64,000 nt of DNA from Phocaeicola sartorii JCM 17136 = DSM 21941 (lineage in GTDB: Bacteria; Bacteroidota; Bacteroidia; Bacteroidales; Bacteroidaceae), in the NCBI RefSeq assembly GCF_000614185.1, contig NZ_BAKM01000017.1, positions 1 to 64,000 of the forward strand, in the 5' to 3' direction. Position 1 is the stretch's first letter; every line of letters starts with the position of its first letter. Shown in pieces: positions 1-7,709 of this stretch. The position numbers and the translations under genes are program-made. Below the pieces are notes generated by a model. It ran no database searches. It was given only the letters and a program-made list of their open reading frames with translations, and was not told where the DNA came from.

Positions 1-1309
1 TTATCACGCCGGTCTTCATCGGCAGGTCGGAAATATCCAGATGGACAGGTTTCCCGGTCAGGCGGTCAACCATGCGCATACCGAACGGGGAAAGCGAGTC
101 CCTGCCGGATGTTTCCTGCACGAACAGGCACAGCGCCTGTTCGATAAAGGTGTAGAAACTCTCCTCTGCCGGGAAATCGCCCGCGTTGCCTGGGATTGCC
201 GCCCAGAACAGCGTGGGGAGGTCAACGGTGTTGTGGCGCGGCTTCGCCTCCATGAGCGCCAGCTGGCTCCCCACGTCGTTCTTGACACGTTTCAGCTTCT
301 CGCGGTCGTCGCTCCACGCCATCACGTTGCAGTGCGCGCGTATCGAGGTCAGCCCCTTGCTGTGGGCCTCGTTCAGATATTCCTCTATCCATTCACGATT
401 TATCTGGTTGGAGCGGCTGTAACGCGACAGCGAGTGCATGTTGCGGGCGGTCTGCTCGAACCTGCGCAGGTTCTCGGCGGAGTCGTCGATGAACAGGTAC
501 TGGTTCACGATATGGTTGCAGGTCAGCAACACACCTATGGGCGCTGCGAACGACAGGCGGCAGTCACTGCGGTCGGTGGACAGACGCTCGTAACGCGAAT
601 CCGTCGCTACACTTGACGGCAGATCCTCCGGGTCCGACAGCGTGTGCAGGCACAGGAATTTGTCGCCTATGCGCATCTCTCCCGGTTCAAGGGTGATGTC
701 TTGCAGGCAGGTGGTGTCCTCCTGCGAGAGCGAGAAATACTTCTCGATGATGCCCGCGCTTTTCTCCGTGCCGGTGATATCGGCATCGGACAGGCGGCTT
801 ATCCTGACAAAGCCGCTGTCGTTGATTATGCGCTCGAACTGGGAGCATGCTTCGAGGAAACGTGCCGCCGTCTCCCGGTCCTGCATCTCCTTGGGGATGA
901 TGAATCCCCGCGTGAGCGCGTTGAAGTTGCTCATCGTGCGGCTCCGCTCCTTCGAGGTCTTGGTGAGGAACAGGTAGCAGTCGTGGCGCAGGTATGGACG
1001 CTCGTTGAAATGCCGCTCGAAGGAACGACTGAGGAAACTCAGGTCGTCACGGCAGATGTCCGGCTTGTAGCTTTCCTCGATGAAGAAGTCCTGCTTGTGC
1101 ACTATGCTGTATGCCGGAAGCACCTTCACCGCCTTGGCCCATGCGGAATGCACCGCCTCGTACTCGGCCTGCGTGAGCGTGAACAGCTCGGGCAGCTCCA
1201 CGCGGTATGCCACGGTTATGTCCGCGTCCTTGCTGATGATGCAGCCCTCCTCCACGGCGAGCAAGGGAAACTTGCTCTCAAGTGTGGCGGCTTTCATTAC
1301 GTTTCTCAT
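1..1309 (-). CDS. traG: TraG-family conjugation ATPase, N-terminal 436 residues (runs off the window)
   Basis: This is the VirB4/TraG-type ATPase that powers the type IV secretion machinery of Bacteroidetes conjugative transposons. The frame is open from an ATG at 1309 to base 1. It encodes about 436 residues, roughly the first half of the usual ~830, so the Walker motifs lie outside the window. The start is fixed by an ATGA overlap with the traF stop. The N-terminus begins MRNVMKAATLESKFPLLAV, typical of this family. It is the third gene of a traE-F-G run with almost no spacing, so co-transcription and translational coupling are expected. The family assignment rests on sequence style and gene order. 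Confidence 0.88.
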   Translation of the reverse strand, partial: MRNVMKAATLESKFPLLAVEEGCIISKDADITVAYRVELPELFTLTQAEYEAVHSAWAKAVKVLPAYSIVHKQDFFIEESYKPDICRDDLSFLSRSFERHFNERPYLRHDCYLFLTKTSKERSRTMSNFNALTRGFIIPKEMQDRETAARFLEACSQFERIINDSGFVRISRLSDADITGTEKSAGIIEKYFSLSQEDTTCLQDITLEPGEMRIGDKFLCLHTLSDPEDLPSSVATDSRYERLSTDRSDCRLSFAAPIGVLLTCNHIVNQYLFIDDSAENLRRFEQTARNMHSLSRYSRSNQINREWIEEYLNEAHSKGLTSIRAHCNVMAWSDDREKLKRVKNDVGSQLALMEAKPRHNTVDLPTLFWAAIPGNAGDFPAEESFYTFIEQALCLFVQETSGRDSLSPFGMRMVDRLTGKPVHLDISDLPMKTGVI

Positions 1310-1638
1310 ACGCTTCTTTTTTTGGAGGTTGCTGAAAACAGCCGGTGGAAGCTCCTGCGGCTGATGATGTGGCGGGGACGGTTACGCGACGCCTGCAATT
1401 TCATGAGTCCGAACTCGCCGTAGCGGGCGTTGAGCCGGAACGTGCCCCAGACAAGCGCCGAGGCGGATACAGTTCCGAACCCTATGCACACCCACTGGTC
1501 TATGCCGGCCATGTACATCACCACGAAAATCACGAACAGCGCGAGAAGTCCGCCGGCGAAGATGAACAGGTACCGGCTTTTGAGGCCCTTGAATTCCGGG
1601 CTGCGTCCTATCCCCTTGTTTACCTGGTATTCCGCCAT
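1306..1638 (-). CDS. traF: TraF, conjugative transposon membrane protein (DUF4133)
   Basis: Small inner-membrane protein of the Bacteroides transfer apparatus, 110 residues, comparable to VirB3-like subunits. The opening MAEYQVNKGIGRSPEFKGLK is characteristic of the DUF4133/TraF family. Two adjacent hydrophobic segments lie at about residues 24-43 and 48-65, followed by a basic C-terminal tail. It starts two bases after the traE stop, and its own stop overlaps the traG start, so the three genes form a tight operon. The function comes from family knowledge; what is seen is the sequence style, the two membrane spans and the position. Confidence 0.9.
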   Translation of the reverse strand: MAEYQVNKGIGRSPEFKGLKSRYLFIFAGGLLALFVIFVVMYMAGIDQWVCIGFGTVSASALVWGTFRLNARYGEFGLMKLQASRNRPRHIISRRSFHRLFSATSKKRSV

Positions 1639-1640
1639 GG

Positions 1641-1949
1641 TCAGAGGAAGAATGAACGGAGAATCGTGGCCGCCACTATCAGGAAGATGCAGGCACCGAA
1701 CCAGGAGGCCGCGGTCTTGGAGGTGTCCGGGTCGCCGGACGAGAACTTTGAATAGACCTTGACTCCGCCGATAAGGCCGACGACGGCTCCGATGGCGTAG
1801 ATGAGTTTGGTCGCGGGATCGAAGTAGGATGTCACCATGTTGGTGGCTTCCGTGATGCCGCCGATACCGTTACCCTGGGCGTATGCCCCTGCCGTGGCGA
1901 GGAGTGCCACCGCTGCAAGAATGATTCTTTTCTTCATGTGTCGAAACAT
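1641..1949 (-). CDS. traE: TraE, conjugative transposon membrane protein (DUF4134)
   Basis: A 102-residue protein with a signal-like hydrophobic N-terminus (from residue 8, ending near AGAYAQG), a central hydrophobic helix (YAIGAVVGLIGGVKVYSKF) and a third one at the C-terminus. This is the layout of DUF4134/TraE, a VirB2-like small component of the transfer machinery. ATG at 1949 is the first start in frame; a second ATG four codons in (1937) is an alternative. It is the first gene of the traE-F-G block. A promoter-like TATATTTG lies about 35 bases upstream. The block is separated from traA-D by a divergent two-gene cassette. Confidence 0.9.
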   Translation of the reverse strand: MFRHMKKRIILAAVALLATAGAYAQGNGIGGITEATNMVTSYFDPATKLIYAIGAVVGLIGGVKVYSKFSSGDPDTSKTAASWFGACIFLIVAATILRSFFL

Positions 1950-1981
1950 TTAAAAGTGAGACAAAAAAATGATTTCGACCA

Positions 1982-2014
1982 CAAATATATAGCACTTAAT
2001 CCTTTGATTTACAA
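1982..2014 (-). promoter_or_regulatory. Promoter for traE-F-G
   Basis: Read on the minus strand, TATATTTG (1989-1982) matches the Bacteroides -7 consensus TAnnTTTG. A TTG lies 22 bases upstream (2014-2012). The predicted start of transcription is close to traE. The 28-bp repeated element at 2026-2053 sits about 12 bases beyond the -33 position, where an activator could bind. Confidence 0.55.
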
Positions 2015-2025
2015 GTCAGACGATG

Positions 2026-2053
2026 CGTGTCGCCGTATGTCATCACGTTGCAT
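2026..2053 (+). repeat. Repeat copy 1 in a divergent intergenic region
   Basis: CGTGTCGCC followed by GTATGTCATCACGTTGCAT. It matches the copy at 7391-7418 at all but two of 28 positions, and its 17-base core occurs again inverted at 15516-15532. The flanks CGATGC and GCATCG make a loose dyad. All three copies lie between divergent genes, as expected for an ICE-encoded regulator or processing site. Confidence 0.6.
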
Positions 2054-2163
2054 CGCCAATGATGTCGCGTGGCGAGAAATACACATAAGAAGCATGGACG
2101 GAGGATAGAAAAGGATGTGCCATGATTCCGATTTTCTTGACGGCAAAATTAGCCGTGTCCCTT

Positions 2164-2258
2164 GTGGATTGAGCAAGGCCGGGCCTTGCAGTTTTTGGAA
2201 AAATCATCCTCGCTGCGCTCCGGTATTTTTCCAAAAAGCCTTGCACAATCCGGTCCAC
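2164..2258 (+). promoter_or_regulatory. Long structured hairpin, leader copy 1
   Basis: An imperfect hairpin of about 95 nt upstream of the 2334 gene. The outer arms pair GTGGATTG with CAATCC..CCAC, the middle arms GCAAGGC with GCCTTGC, and the inner arms GGAAAAAT with ATTTTTCC around a CGCTGCGCTCCGG tip. Copies at 11508, 19954 and 24482 keep the structure, while the outer arms differ in sequence with compensating changes. A 5' leader RNA or a protein-binding DNA cruciform are both possible. Confidence 0.6.
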
Positions 2259-2333
2259 GGCTGTGATGGCCGTAAGAAAACCGGAACACTGGCTCCGAGA
2301 GCCGGTCCATGTCTAATTAAAAATTCTGTATAT

Positions 2334-3557
2334 ATGAAAATCAGCATCAGTCCCGAAATGAAGTCACGCCTGCAAAACGCGGCGGCCAACGGAAGCGTGG
2401 TGGCGGAGGATATTCTGTCCGAACTGGGAAAGAACCGCGACGCTTCGGAAATAATCAGGGGTACATACAACTATTTCACGACCAAACGCATCAAGGCGAA
2501 CCATGACTCTTATCATAAGATACGCATCATGTTCACGGCCTGCGCCAAGAACCTTGAACACGAGAACTTCCCGGACAAAGGCAATCCGAGCGCGCCGTGG
2601 TTCAAAGAAAACCGCACGGACATCGACCCCTCGACATTTGTGGGGCTGTTCAAGAATCTCCCCGAATATGACTCCGTGGAGATAAAGTATTTCATCAGCG
2701 CCATCGCGCTCGACAGCCGGGTGACGATAAAGAGCTGTTCCGGCATGAAGGATTTCTTCGAGGCGTACTGCGAAGACAACTACACCATAACTACTGACAG
2801 CGGGGATTCGACACTGCACAACTCATGTATGCGTACCGAGGAGAAGGCACGTAACGCAGCCGACTTCTACCGTAACTTCGCAGGAGCCAAAATCCTTGTC
2901 GCCAAGGACAAGGATTCAAACATCCTCGGACGTGCAATCATATGGGAAGGAATCAGATGGCATCGGGAATACGAGGTCGATGTGGATGTGTCACTCATGG
3001 ACCGTATATACACATCCCATACATTCGTCATCGACATGATGAAGGATGCTGCGCGGAAAGCAGGGATAATCTTCCGAAAGAAATACAATGATTTCTCTCA
3101 TCAACGGGAAGTCGTTGTCCTGAACCCCATAGCGGAGTTGGAAGAAGGTGACGAGACTTCCGCTGATCTTGTGCTTGATGTGCCGGTAGGTCAGTGGCAC
3201 AAAAGAGGGGTTCCCTATCTTGATACTTTCAGTAATCTTGCCATAAATGGTGAATGTCTTGAACTCAGCAATTACTACACCCGCAGCCAGATTGCCGATT
3301 GCCAGTCAACAAGCGGATATGCGACGCGTACCGCTTATGTGTGTCCGCGTTGCAATCGGGTGCATGAAGATTCCCTTAACAAATTCTGTGGACAGTGCAT
3401 GTCGGAAATCTATACGGAGACAATATTCGGGAAGGTGTTGAACGGGCATCCGGTTATCTATAAAGGGGAACAATATCCATCCTCACTGTTCAAAAGGGGG
3501 AAACCTATGCCTCAACTGAAACGCTACCTGCAAATCGAAAGGCTGTTCAATAACTGA
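2334..3557 (+). CDS. Unknown ICE/phage-type protein with C-terminal zinc ribbon
   Basis: A protein of 407 residues. The frame is open further upstream, but the upstream part crosses the hairpin leader. ATG 2334 follows an AT-rich leader and gives a normal N-terminus (MKISISPEMKSRLQ). The central part has motifs such as HNSCMR, GRAIIWEG and MDRIYTSH, seen in uncharacterised proteins of Bacteroidetes phages and mobile elements. Near the C-terminus CPRC-x11-CGQC is a likely zinc ribbon. It lies 8 bases before the peptidase gene, and the two form a cassette opposed to the surrounding tra operon. The function is unknown; I do not assign an activity. Confidence 0.7.
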   Translation: MKISISPEMKSRLQNAAANGSVVAEDILSELGKNRDASEIIRGTYNYFTTKRIKANHDSYHKIRIMFTACAKNLEHENFPDKGNPSAPWFKENRTDIDPSTFVGLFKNLPEYDSVEIKYFISAIALDSRVTIKSCSGMKDFFEAYCEDNYTITTDSGDSTLHNSCMRTEEKARNAADFYRNFAGAKILVAKDKDSNILGRAIIWEGIRWHREYEVDVDVSLMDRIYTSHTFVIDMMKDAARKAGIIFRKKYNDFSHQREVVVLNPIAELEEGDETSADLVLDVPVGQWHKRGVPYLDTFSNLAINGECLELSNYYTRSQIADCQSTSGYATRTAYVCPRCNRVHEDSLNKFCGQCMSEIYTETIFGKVLNGHPVIYKGEQYPSSLFKRGKPMPQLKRYLQIERLFNN

Positions 3558-3565
3558 TAGAGCGA

Positions 3566-4441
3566 ATGGAAAGACTGATAGAACTGTATAATATCGCTTC
3601 ACCGTCGGGCAAGGAAAAGCGTATGGCGAAATACATAATGGCGGAACTTAAAAAGATGGGTGTTGCCTGCCGGAAAGACAGGACCGGAAATATCTATGCC
3701 GTCAAAGGCAATGCCGACACCTACCCCTGTGTGGTGGCACACATCGACGAGGTGCACCGCAACAAGACCGGGAGCTATGGCGCATATGTCGTGGCCGATG
3801 AAATGGTAATTGGATATGACAGGCGCAAACGATGTCAGACAGGCATCGGTGCCGATGACAAGAACGGAATCTGGATATGCTTCAAAATGCTTGAGCGTTT
3901 CAAGAATATGAAATGCGCTTTCTTCGTCGGGGAGGAAACGGGCTGTGTCGGAAGCGGCCGTGCCGACATGGATTTTTTCAATGACTGCCGTTTCGTGATA
4001 CAGTGCGACCGCAGAGGGAACAGCGACATGGTGACACGGATAAACGGTACACCGCTCTGCTCCGATGATTTCATTAGTGCGGTTGAACCGGAGAAATACG
4101 GGTATGCGGAATGTGCCGGGATGCTGACCGATGTATATACGCTCAAGACACGGGGACTGCCCGTGTCTTGTATAAACCTCTCATGCGGATACTATAATCC
4201 GCATACCGATACCGAGAACACGATACTTGGTGATCTGATGAAATGCTACCGTTTCGTGTACCATATAATCCGCACCCACAAGCTGGTAAGCGAACATCGG
4301 TATGACGAATCGATATATGAATCACGTTATCCCTTCAGATCGTTCAGCCTTTTGGATGATGACTGGAGATACCTTAACCGCAGGAACAGGAATAAACAGA
4401 ATATGCAGGATAAACAGGATATGGATGACTTTGAATTCTGA
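3566..4441 (+). CDS. M20/M28/M42-type zinc metallopeptidase-like protein
   Basis: A 291-residue protein with the full ligand set of di-zinc aminopeptidase/deacylase enzymes: H59 and D61 in AHIDEVH, D97/D98 in GIGADDKNG, the E123-E124 pair in GEETG, D148 in QCDRRG, and H213 in NPHTD. It resembles M20/M42 peptidase T-like enzymes but is shorter and has no obvious inserted dimerisation domain. No signal peptide is seen, so it is probably cytoplasmic. It is co-directional with the 2334 gene with a gap of 8 bases. The substrate is unknown. A bidirectional terminator follows. Confidence 0.8.
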   Translation: MERLIELYNIASPSGKEKRMAKYIMAELKKMGVACRKDRTGNIYAVKGNADTYPCVVAHIDEVHRNKTGSYGAYVVADEMVIGYDRRKRCQTGIGADDKNGIWICFKMLERFKNMKCAFFVGEETGCVGSGRADMDFFNDCRFVIQCDRRGNSDMVTRINGTPLCSDDFISAVEPEKYGYAECAGMLTDVYTLKTRGLPVSCINLSCGYYNPHTDTENTILGDLMKCYRFVYHIIRTHKLVSEHRYDESIYESRYPFRSFSLLDDDWRYLNRRNRNKQNMQDKQDMDDFEF

Positions 4442-4465
4442 TAGCGCCGGTAAATGCCATAAATC

Positions 4466-4507
4466 AAAAAGGGAATGGACTGCACATTGCAGCTCATTCC
4501 CTTTTTT
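4466..4507. terminator. Bidirectional intrinsic terminator
   Basis: AAAAAGGGAATG (4466-4477) and CATTCCCTTTTTT (4495-4507) form a 12-bp perfect stem with flanking A and T runs. It lies between the convergent ends of the peptidase gene and traD, so it can end transcripts from both sides. Confidence 0.85.
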
Positions 4508-4518
4508 GAGTATAGTGC

Positions 4519-5268
4519 TTATACATATTGGCTCCAATCAAAGCCGGATGTTTGTGCTTCAAGTCGTTCAGAATGCTTATTCGGGGCAGCTTTTTCATCA
4601 AAACGCTCGTTCATAAGCCTCTCAATCCTATCCTTATTGTCAGATTCACTGACAATAAACTCGTAGATGTCAGACTGACGGATGGAATACAGAGTCTCGA
4701 CAGCACGGATAGTATCGGTCTCATCCTTATTTGCACCCGAAGCCACCGCGACCATATTGTTAATGTCGTCGTATGTCATGGCCTGGGAGAAGTCTGGGTC
4801 GGCCTCGGACAAGCCCGGTTCCATAAGTTCCTGCAAATCCTTATCATCCATAGGCTCCAGAATGTCATCCACATCATCGGCTGAAATATCATCGTCCTCG
4901 CCGATGAAATCAGATTCTGGCAGCGGCTCGCTTCTGACCGGTTCTTTTGCTTTCTTGGGATCCGGGATATATACACTCTTGGTCTTGCCAATCACCTCAC
5001 AATGTGTAGAGGGGGCAACAGCCGCTGCTTCCTTTTTCTTCTTTTGGTTACGGACAGTGAGGCGTTTTTCTCGTTCGGCTTTGGAGGCCATCCGTCTTTT
5101 GTGCCATCGCCACATCATTATGCGGATCATGCGCGCCCAACGGTATAGCCGGTCCCATAGACCTTCTGCCTTACGGCGGAACAGGAAGAGCCAGAGCCGG
5201 TATAGGATATAGACTGCACATATAATGTTAACGGTCAGATAGATTTTGGTCATCATATCATTTGGCAT
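4519..5268 (-). CDS. traD: TraD-like conjugal transfer protein
   Basis: A 249-residue protein. An N-terminal membrane helix (about residues 8-30, IYLTVNIICAVYILYRLWLFL) is followed by a very basic stretch, then a long acidic, low-complexity middle (FIGEDDDISADDVDDILEP) and a short C-terminal domain. This layout and the position downstream of traA and the DUF3408 genes fit the TraD family of Bacteroides conjugative transposons (I believe DUF4122). Its start overlaps the end of the preceding DUF3408 gene by 11 bases. It is the last gene of this tra segment and is followed by a shared terminator. The molecular role is not established. Confidence 0.65.
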   Translation of the reverse strand: MPNDMMTKIYLTVNIICAVYILYRLWLFLFRRKAEGLWDRLYRWARMIRIMMWRWHKRRMASKAEREKRLTVRNQKKKKEAAAVAPSTHCEVIGKTKSVYIPDPKKAKEPVRSEPLPESDFIGEDDDISADDVDDILEPMDDKDLQELMEPGLSEADPDFSQAMTYDDINNMVAVASGANKDETDTIRAVETLYSIRQSDIYEFIVSESDNKDRIERLMNERFDEKAAPNKHSERLEAQTSGFDWSQYV

Positions 5269-5587
5269 TTAGTTTGATTGGCGAGAAACTTTTCTCGTAC
5301 CTTCTGTTTATCTCGTCGATATATCGCTCGAAATGCTCTTCCACTATGTTTGTTATATAGCTCGACAAGCTGACATCGGGTGCTACCGCCGGAAGAAAAT
5401 GCTTGATCTGCTCATGCAGGCTACGGTCAATATATACCTGCACACGTCGTCCCTGTGGATTATTCTTCAGGAACTTGCGTCTATAGCTTGCTCCATCATA
5501 GTGATTTTTTCTCGTAGTCATATCCATATTGGATATTTCGCATGGCTGCGTTTCATTAATACTGGCTTTTTTGATTGGCTTTTCCAT
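5258..5587 (-). CDS. DUF3408 conjugal transfer protein (TraB/TraC family), copy 3
   Basis: A 109-residue protein with a variable polar N-terminus and a conserved C-terminal DUF3408 domain: YIDRSLHEQIKHFLPAVAP followed by VSLSSYITNIVEEHFERY. The C-terminal part looks like a ribbon-helix-helix DNA-binding fold, as proposed for this family. It is one of three tandem paralogues (5258, 5590, 5876). They share the core xxYIxxxxxxxxKxxLPxxAPxVSxSxYxxNI. A role in relaxosome or partition-type DNA binding with TraA is an inference. Confidence 0.75.
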   Translation of the reverse strand: MEKPIKKASINETQPCEISNMDMTTRKNHYDGASYRRKFLKNNPQGRRVQVYIDRSLHEQIKHFLPAVAPDVSLSSYITNIVEEHFERYIDEINRRYEKSFSPIKLNAK

Positions 5588-5589
5588 AC

Positions 5590-5874
5590 TTACATTCGTT
5601 TTAGGGGTTTTACTGATTCGTTGATATACAGTTCATGGATTTTATTCCAGTGACACTGGATATGATCCTTGAATATGTTGCTGAGATACCCGGACACGCT
5701 GACACCGGGGGCTATTATAGGTAGATAGCGCTTGATGCAGTCCACAATCTCCCTGTCGATGTAGACATGGGAGCGGTTGGAAGCCTGCGTGTTGGTCAGG
5801 AATACTTCGCGGTAGTCGGATGAGTTTTTTATCTTCTTTGTTTTCGACCTGGTTGCCTTTGGTTCTGTTTTCAT
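5590..5874 (-). CDS. DUF3408 conjugal transfer protein, copy 2
   Basis: The shortest DUF3408 paralogue, 94 residues. I place the start at ATG 5874 (MKTEPKATRSK). It lies in a TGATATG junction directly after the stop of the upstream gene; upstream in-frame extension would overlap that gene. The N-terminus is Lys/Arg/Thr-rich. The C-terminus carries HVYIDREIVDCIKRYLPIIAP and VSVSGYLSNIF, the conserved DUF3408 segment. The next gene starts 3 bases after its stop, so it is part of one tight operon. Confidence 0.75.
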   Translation of the reverse strand: MKTEPKATRSKTKKIKNSSDYREVFLTNTQASNRSHVYIDREIVDCIKRYLPIIAPGVSVSGYLSNIFKDHIQCHWNKIHELYINESVKPLKRM

Positions 5875-5875
5875 A

Positions 5876-6319
5876 TCAGTTGTCGTATAATGGGTTGGTA
5901 ATCTCGTTATTGTAAATCCGGTCAATCTCCTCCTTGTATTGTTCAAGATGAAGGGACAAAATGTTGTCCACGTATCGGGATATGCTTACCTCCGGTGCAA
6001 CAATCGGAAGGAAACGCTTAAGGAACTGGTAGTTCGCCTGACTGATATAAGTCTGTTGGCGATGTGTCACATTCCCCGGTGATAGATACAGTGCGCGGTA
6101 GTCGTTACTCTCATCCTTACGTTTTTTAGGACGTGAAGGTGTTTTTTCACCGGGTACCGGTTCTGCCTTTGTCTTTGTGTCTGGTTCAGCCGGGTCACTC
6201 GTAGTCCGGTCTGCGACTGATTTGGTCTGCTTGCCCTTGCCGAATACCAGGATATCGCCTGCCATGATATCTTTTATCATGTCTTCATTGACTTCCACTT
6301 TATTTCTATTTCTCTCCAT
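5876..6319 (-). CDS. DUF3408 conjugal transfer protein, copy 1
   Basis: A 147-residue protein from ATG 6319 (MERNRNKVEVNED). A TTG at 6343 could extend it by eight residues. The N-terminal half is charged linker. The C-terminal half is DUF3408 (QTYISQANYQFLKRFLPIVAPE, then VSISRYVDNILSLHLEQY). Its start lies inside the 3' end of traA, indicating translational coupling to the ParA protein. In CTnDOT-type elements a gene at this position is called traB; I leave the symbol empty because three paralogues are present. Confidence 0.78.
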   Translation of the reverse strand: MERNRNKVEVNEDMIKDIMAGDILVFGKGKQTKSVADRTTSDPAEPDTKTKAEPVPGEKTPSRPKKRKDESNDYRALYLSPGNVTHRQQTYISQANYQFLKRFLPIVAPEVSISRYVDNILSLHLEQYKEEIDRIYNNEITNPLYDN

Positions 6320-7079
6320 GTCCGTCCAATTTAAGTTTGACAATCAGTTCTTCCGCAAGTTCGGACAATCCGCTGCCTTTCATCAGTTTGGCCGGAGGCG
6401 GGAAAAGTGTGCATCGGAAGTAGTTTTTAGATTGTGTTGACAGTTCCTTGTCATAACGGTTGGTGTCCGGTATGACCGCATCCAGCAGGGTGAGTCCGAG
6501 ATCCTTCATGATGCTGTTATATGCGTCGAACACCTCCGTGGATGCGCGGGCATCTTTTTTGTTCCAGAAGAAAAGAATGTCCTTTAACGGAATGTCCGGG
6601 TGTTCCCGCACATATTCCAACACGGTGGTTGAGAATGAGAGGCTGCTGTGCATAACGATGCGGTCTGCGATAATCGGGGTTATCACATAGTCCATGTTGA
6701 TTATGGTACGGATGACACCTGCTGAATTCACGGTGCCGGGCAGATCGACAAGAATGAGGTCGTATTCACCGTCTTTCCTTAGCTGGTCTGTCGCTTCCCT
6801 CGCATTTTCCGCCTGCGCCCCCACGATGGCGTAGGCTTTTTTATGGATACGGTTCCACTGGTTCACCAAAAGCTGGCGGAAATACTCGCTGTTCTCAACT
6901 GTGCGCATATCGCGCTCTTTCATACGGATAAGGCTGAACTGTGGAAAGTCACAGTCCACCACGGCCACATTAAGACCTTTCAGGTAGTGGAAATACCCGG
7001 CCAGCATGATTGTGATGGCGGATTTGCCGACCCCGCCTTTCTGGTTGCTGATGGCAACGAATAATGGTTCTTTTTTCAT
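6306..7079 (-). CDS. traA: TraA, ParA-type ATPase of the conjugative element
   Basis: A ParA/MinD-type P-loop ATPase, 257 residues. ATG 7079 (MKKEPLFVAISNQKGG) fits the family better than an upstream ATG at 7115. The deviant Walker A is NQKGGVGKSA near residues 13-22. Walker A' is VVDCDFPQ and Walker B is LILVDLPG. In Bacteroides elements this is the first tra gene. ParA enzymes position DNA or complexes with a partner DNA-binding protein; the DUF3408 proteins encoded next are natural candidates. The upstream region carries clustered TCACTC motifs that could be a partition or operator site. Confidence 0.88.
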   Translation of the reverse strand: MKKEPLFVAISNQKGGVGKSAITIMLAGYFHYLKGLNVAVVDCDFPQFSLIRMKERDMRTVENSEYFRQLLVNQWNRIHKKAYAIVGAQAENAREATDQLRKDGEYDLILVDLPGTVNSAGVIRTIINMDYVITPIIADRIVMHSSLSFSTTVLEYVREHPDIPLKDILFFWNKKDARASTEVFDAYNSIMKDLGLTLLDAVIPDTNRYDKELSTQSKNYFRCTLFPPPAKLMKGSGLSELAEELIVKLKLDGHGEK

Positions 7080-7390
7080 GTCTACGTTTTTTATGTTATA
7101 TGATACTGAATTCATTCCTGCATGAGTGCATGTCCGTATGACTGAATATGTACGCTCATTAATGACCTCTGTCAGTTATTTATACATACATGAGTTCGGG
7201 CATTCACTCATTCGTGATTTACTGATTCTTTAAGTGCAGTCACTCTGTCACTCGTGCCTGATTGACCTCACTCAGTCAAGATGTCTCTCAATCTTTCAAT
7301 CGGTCACTACTGACTTGCGGATCTCAATCACACTGCAAATAAAAGGAGATTTTTTCGACTTTCAACCATCTTGTCAAGCCCCTAACATTA
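7080..7390. promoter_or_regulatory. traA upstream region with clustered TCACTC motifs
   Basis: No gene lies here. TCACTC occurs at 7204, 7240, 7248 and 7268, with a fifth TCACT at 7304, and CATGAGT near 7121 and 7189. The cluster precedes a ParA gene, as parS-like or operator iterons would. This is a visual pattern only. Confidence 0.4.
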
Positions 7391-7418
7391 CGTGTCACCT
7401 TATGTCATCACGTTGCAT
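7391..7418 (+). repeat. Repeat copy 2
   Basis: CGTGTCACC followed by TTATGTCATCACGTTGCAT, the best match of the 2026-2053 element. It lies between traA (minus) and mobA (plus), about 35 bases upstream of the mob promoter -7 box. It could be part of oriT or a regulator site. Confidence 0.6.
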
Positions 7419-7452
7419 ATAACACCCTATTTTACAGCCGGATAAATGCCTG

Positions 7453-7460
7453 TAACTTTG
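7453..7460 (+). promoter_or_regulatory. Promoter -7 element for the mob operon
   Basis: TAACTTTG matches TAnnTTTG. No clean -33 TTG is visible (ATTTTAC near 7429). The transcript would carry a leader of about 240 nt containing the hairpin at 7569-7622. Confidence 0.45.
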
Positions 7461-7568
7461 CCACCGACAAGGAAACGGACCGATGCAATCGGTGGAAATC
7501 CCAACTAATGTCAGGCAAGAGGGCCGGAAACAATTTGACGAAGGAAAATTCATGTTCAAGCGAACATA

Positions 7569-7622
7569 GCAAGTTGTGTTTCTCGGCACACGAAATAAAT
7601 TTCGTGCCTCGAAACAACTTGC
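7569..7622 (+). other. Hairpin in the mob leader; candidate oriT region
   Basis: GCAAGTTGT (7569-7577) pairs with ACAACTTGC (7614-7622), and inside it GGCACACGAAAT pairs with ATTTCGTGCC. The 7419-7709 stretch directly precedes the mobilisation genes, where oriT lies in related elements. The nick site cannot be located by eye. It is similar in size and position to the other leader hairpins but not in sequence. Confidence 0.45.
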
Positions 7623-7709
7623 CGCTCGCCTGACGGCTCGGGAGGGGATTTCCTCCAAAGTCGGAAATCCGTGCCGGATTATCAGTAACTGAAAAATGTA
7701 TTTAACCGT

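Noticed and set aside
644-1423. Long plus-strand open frame opposite traG
   Set aside because: It is the shadow of the GC-rich traG coding frame; no start context, and the minus frame gives clear TraG family sequence.
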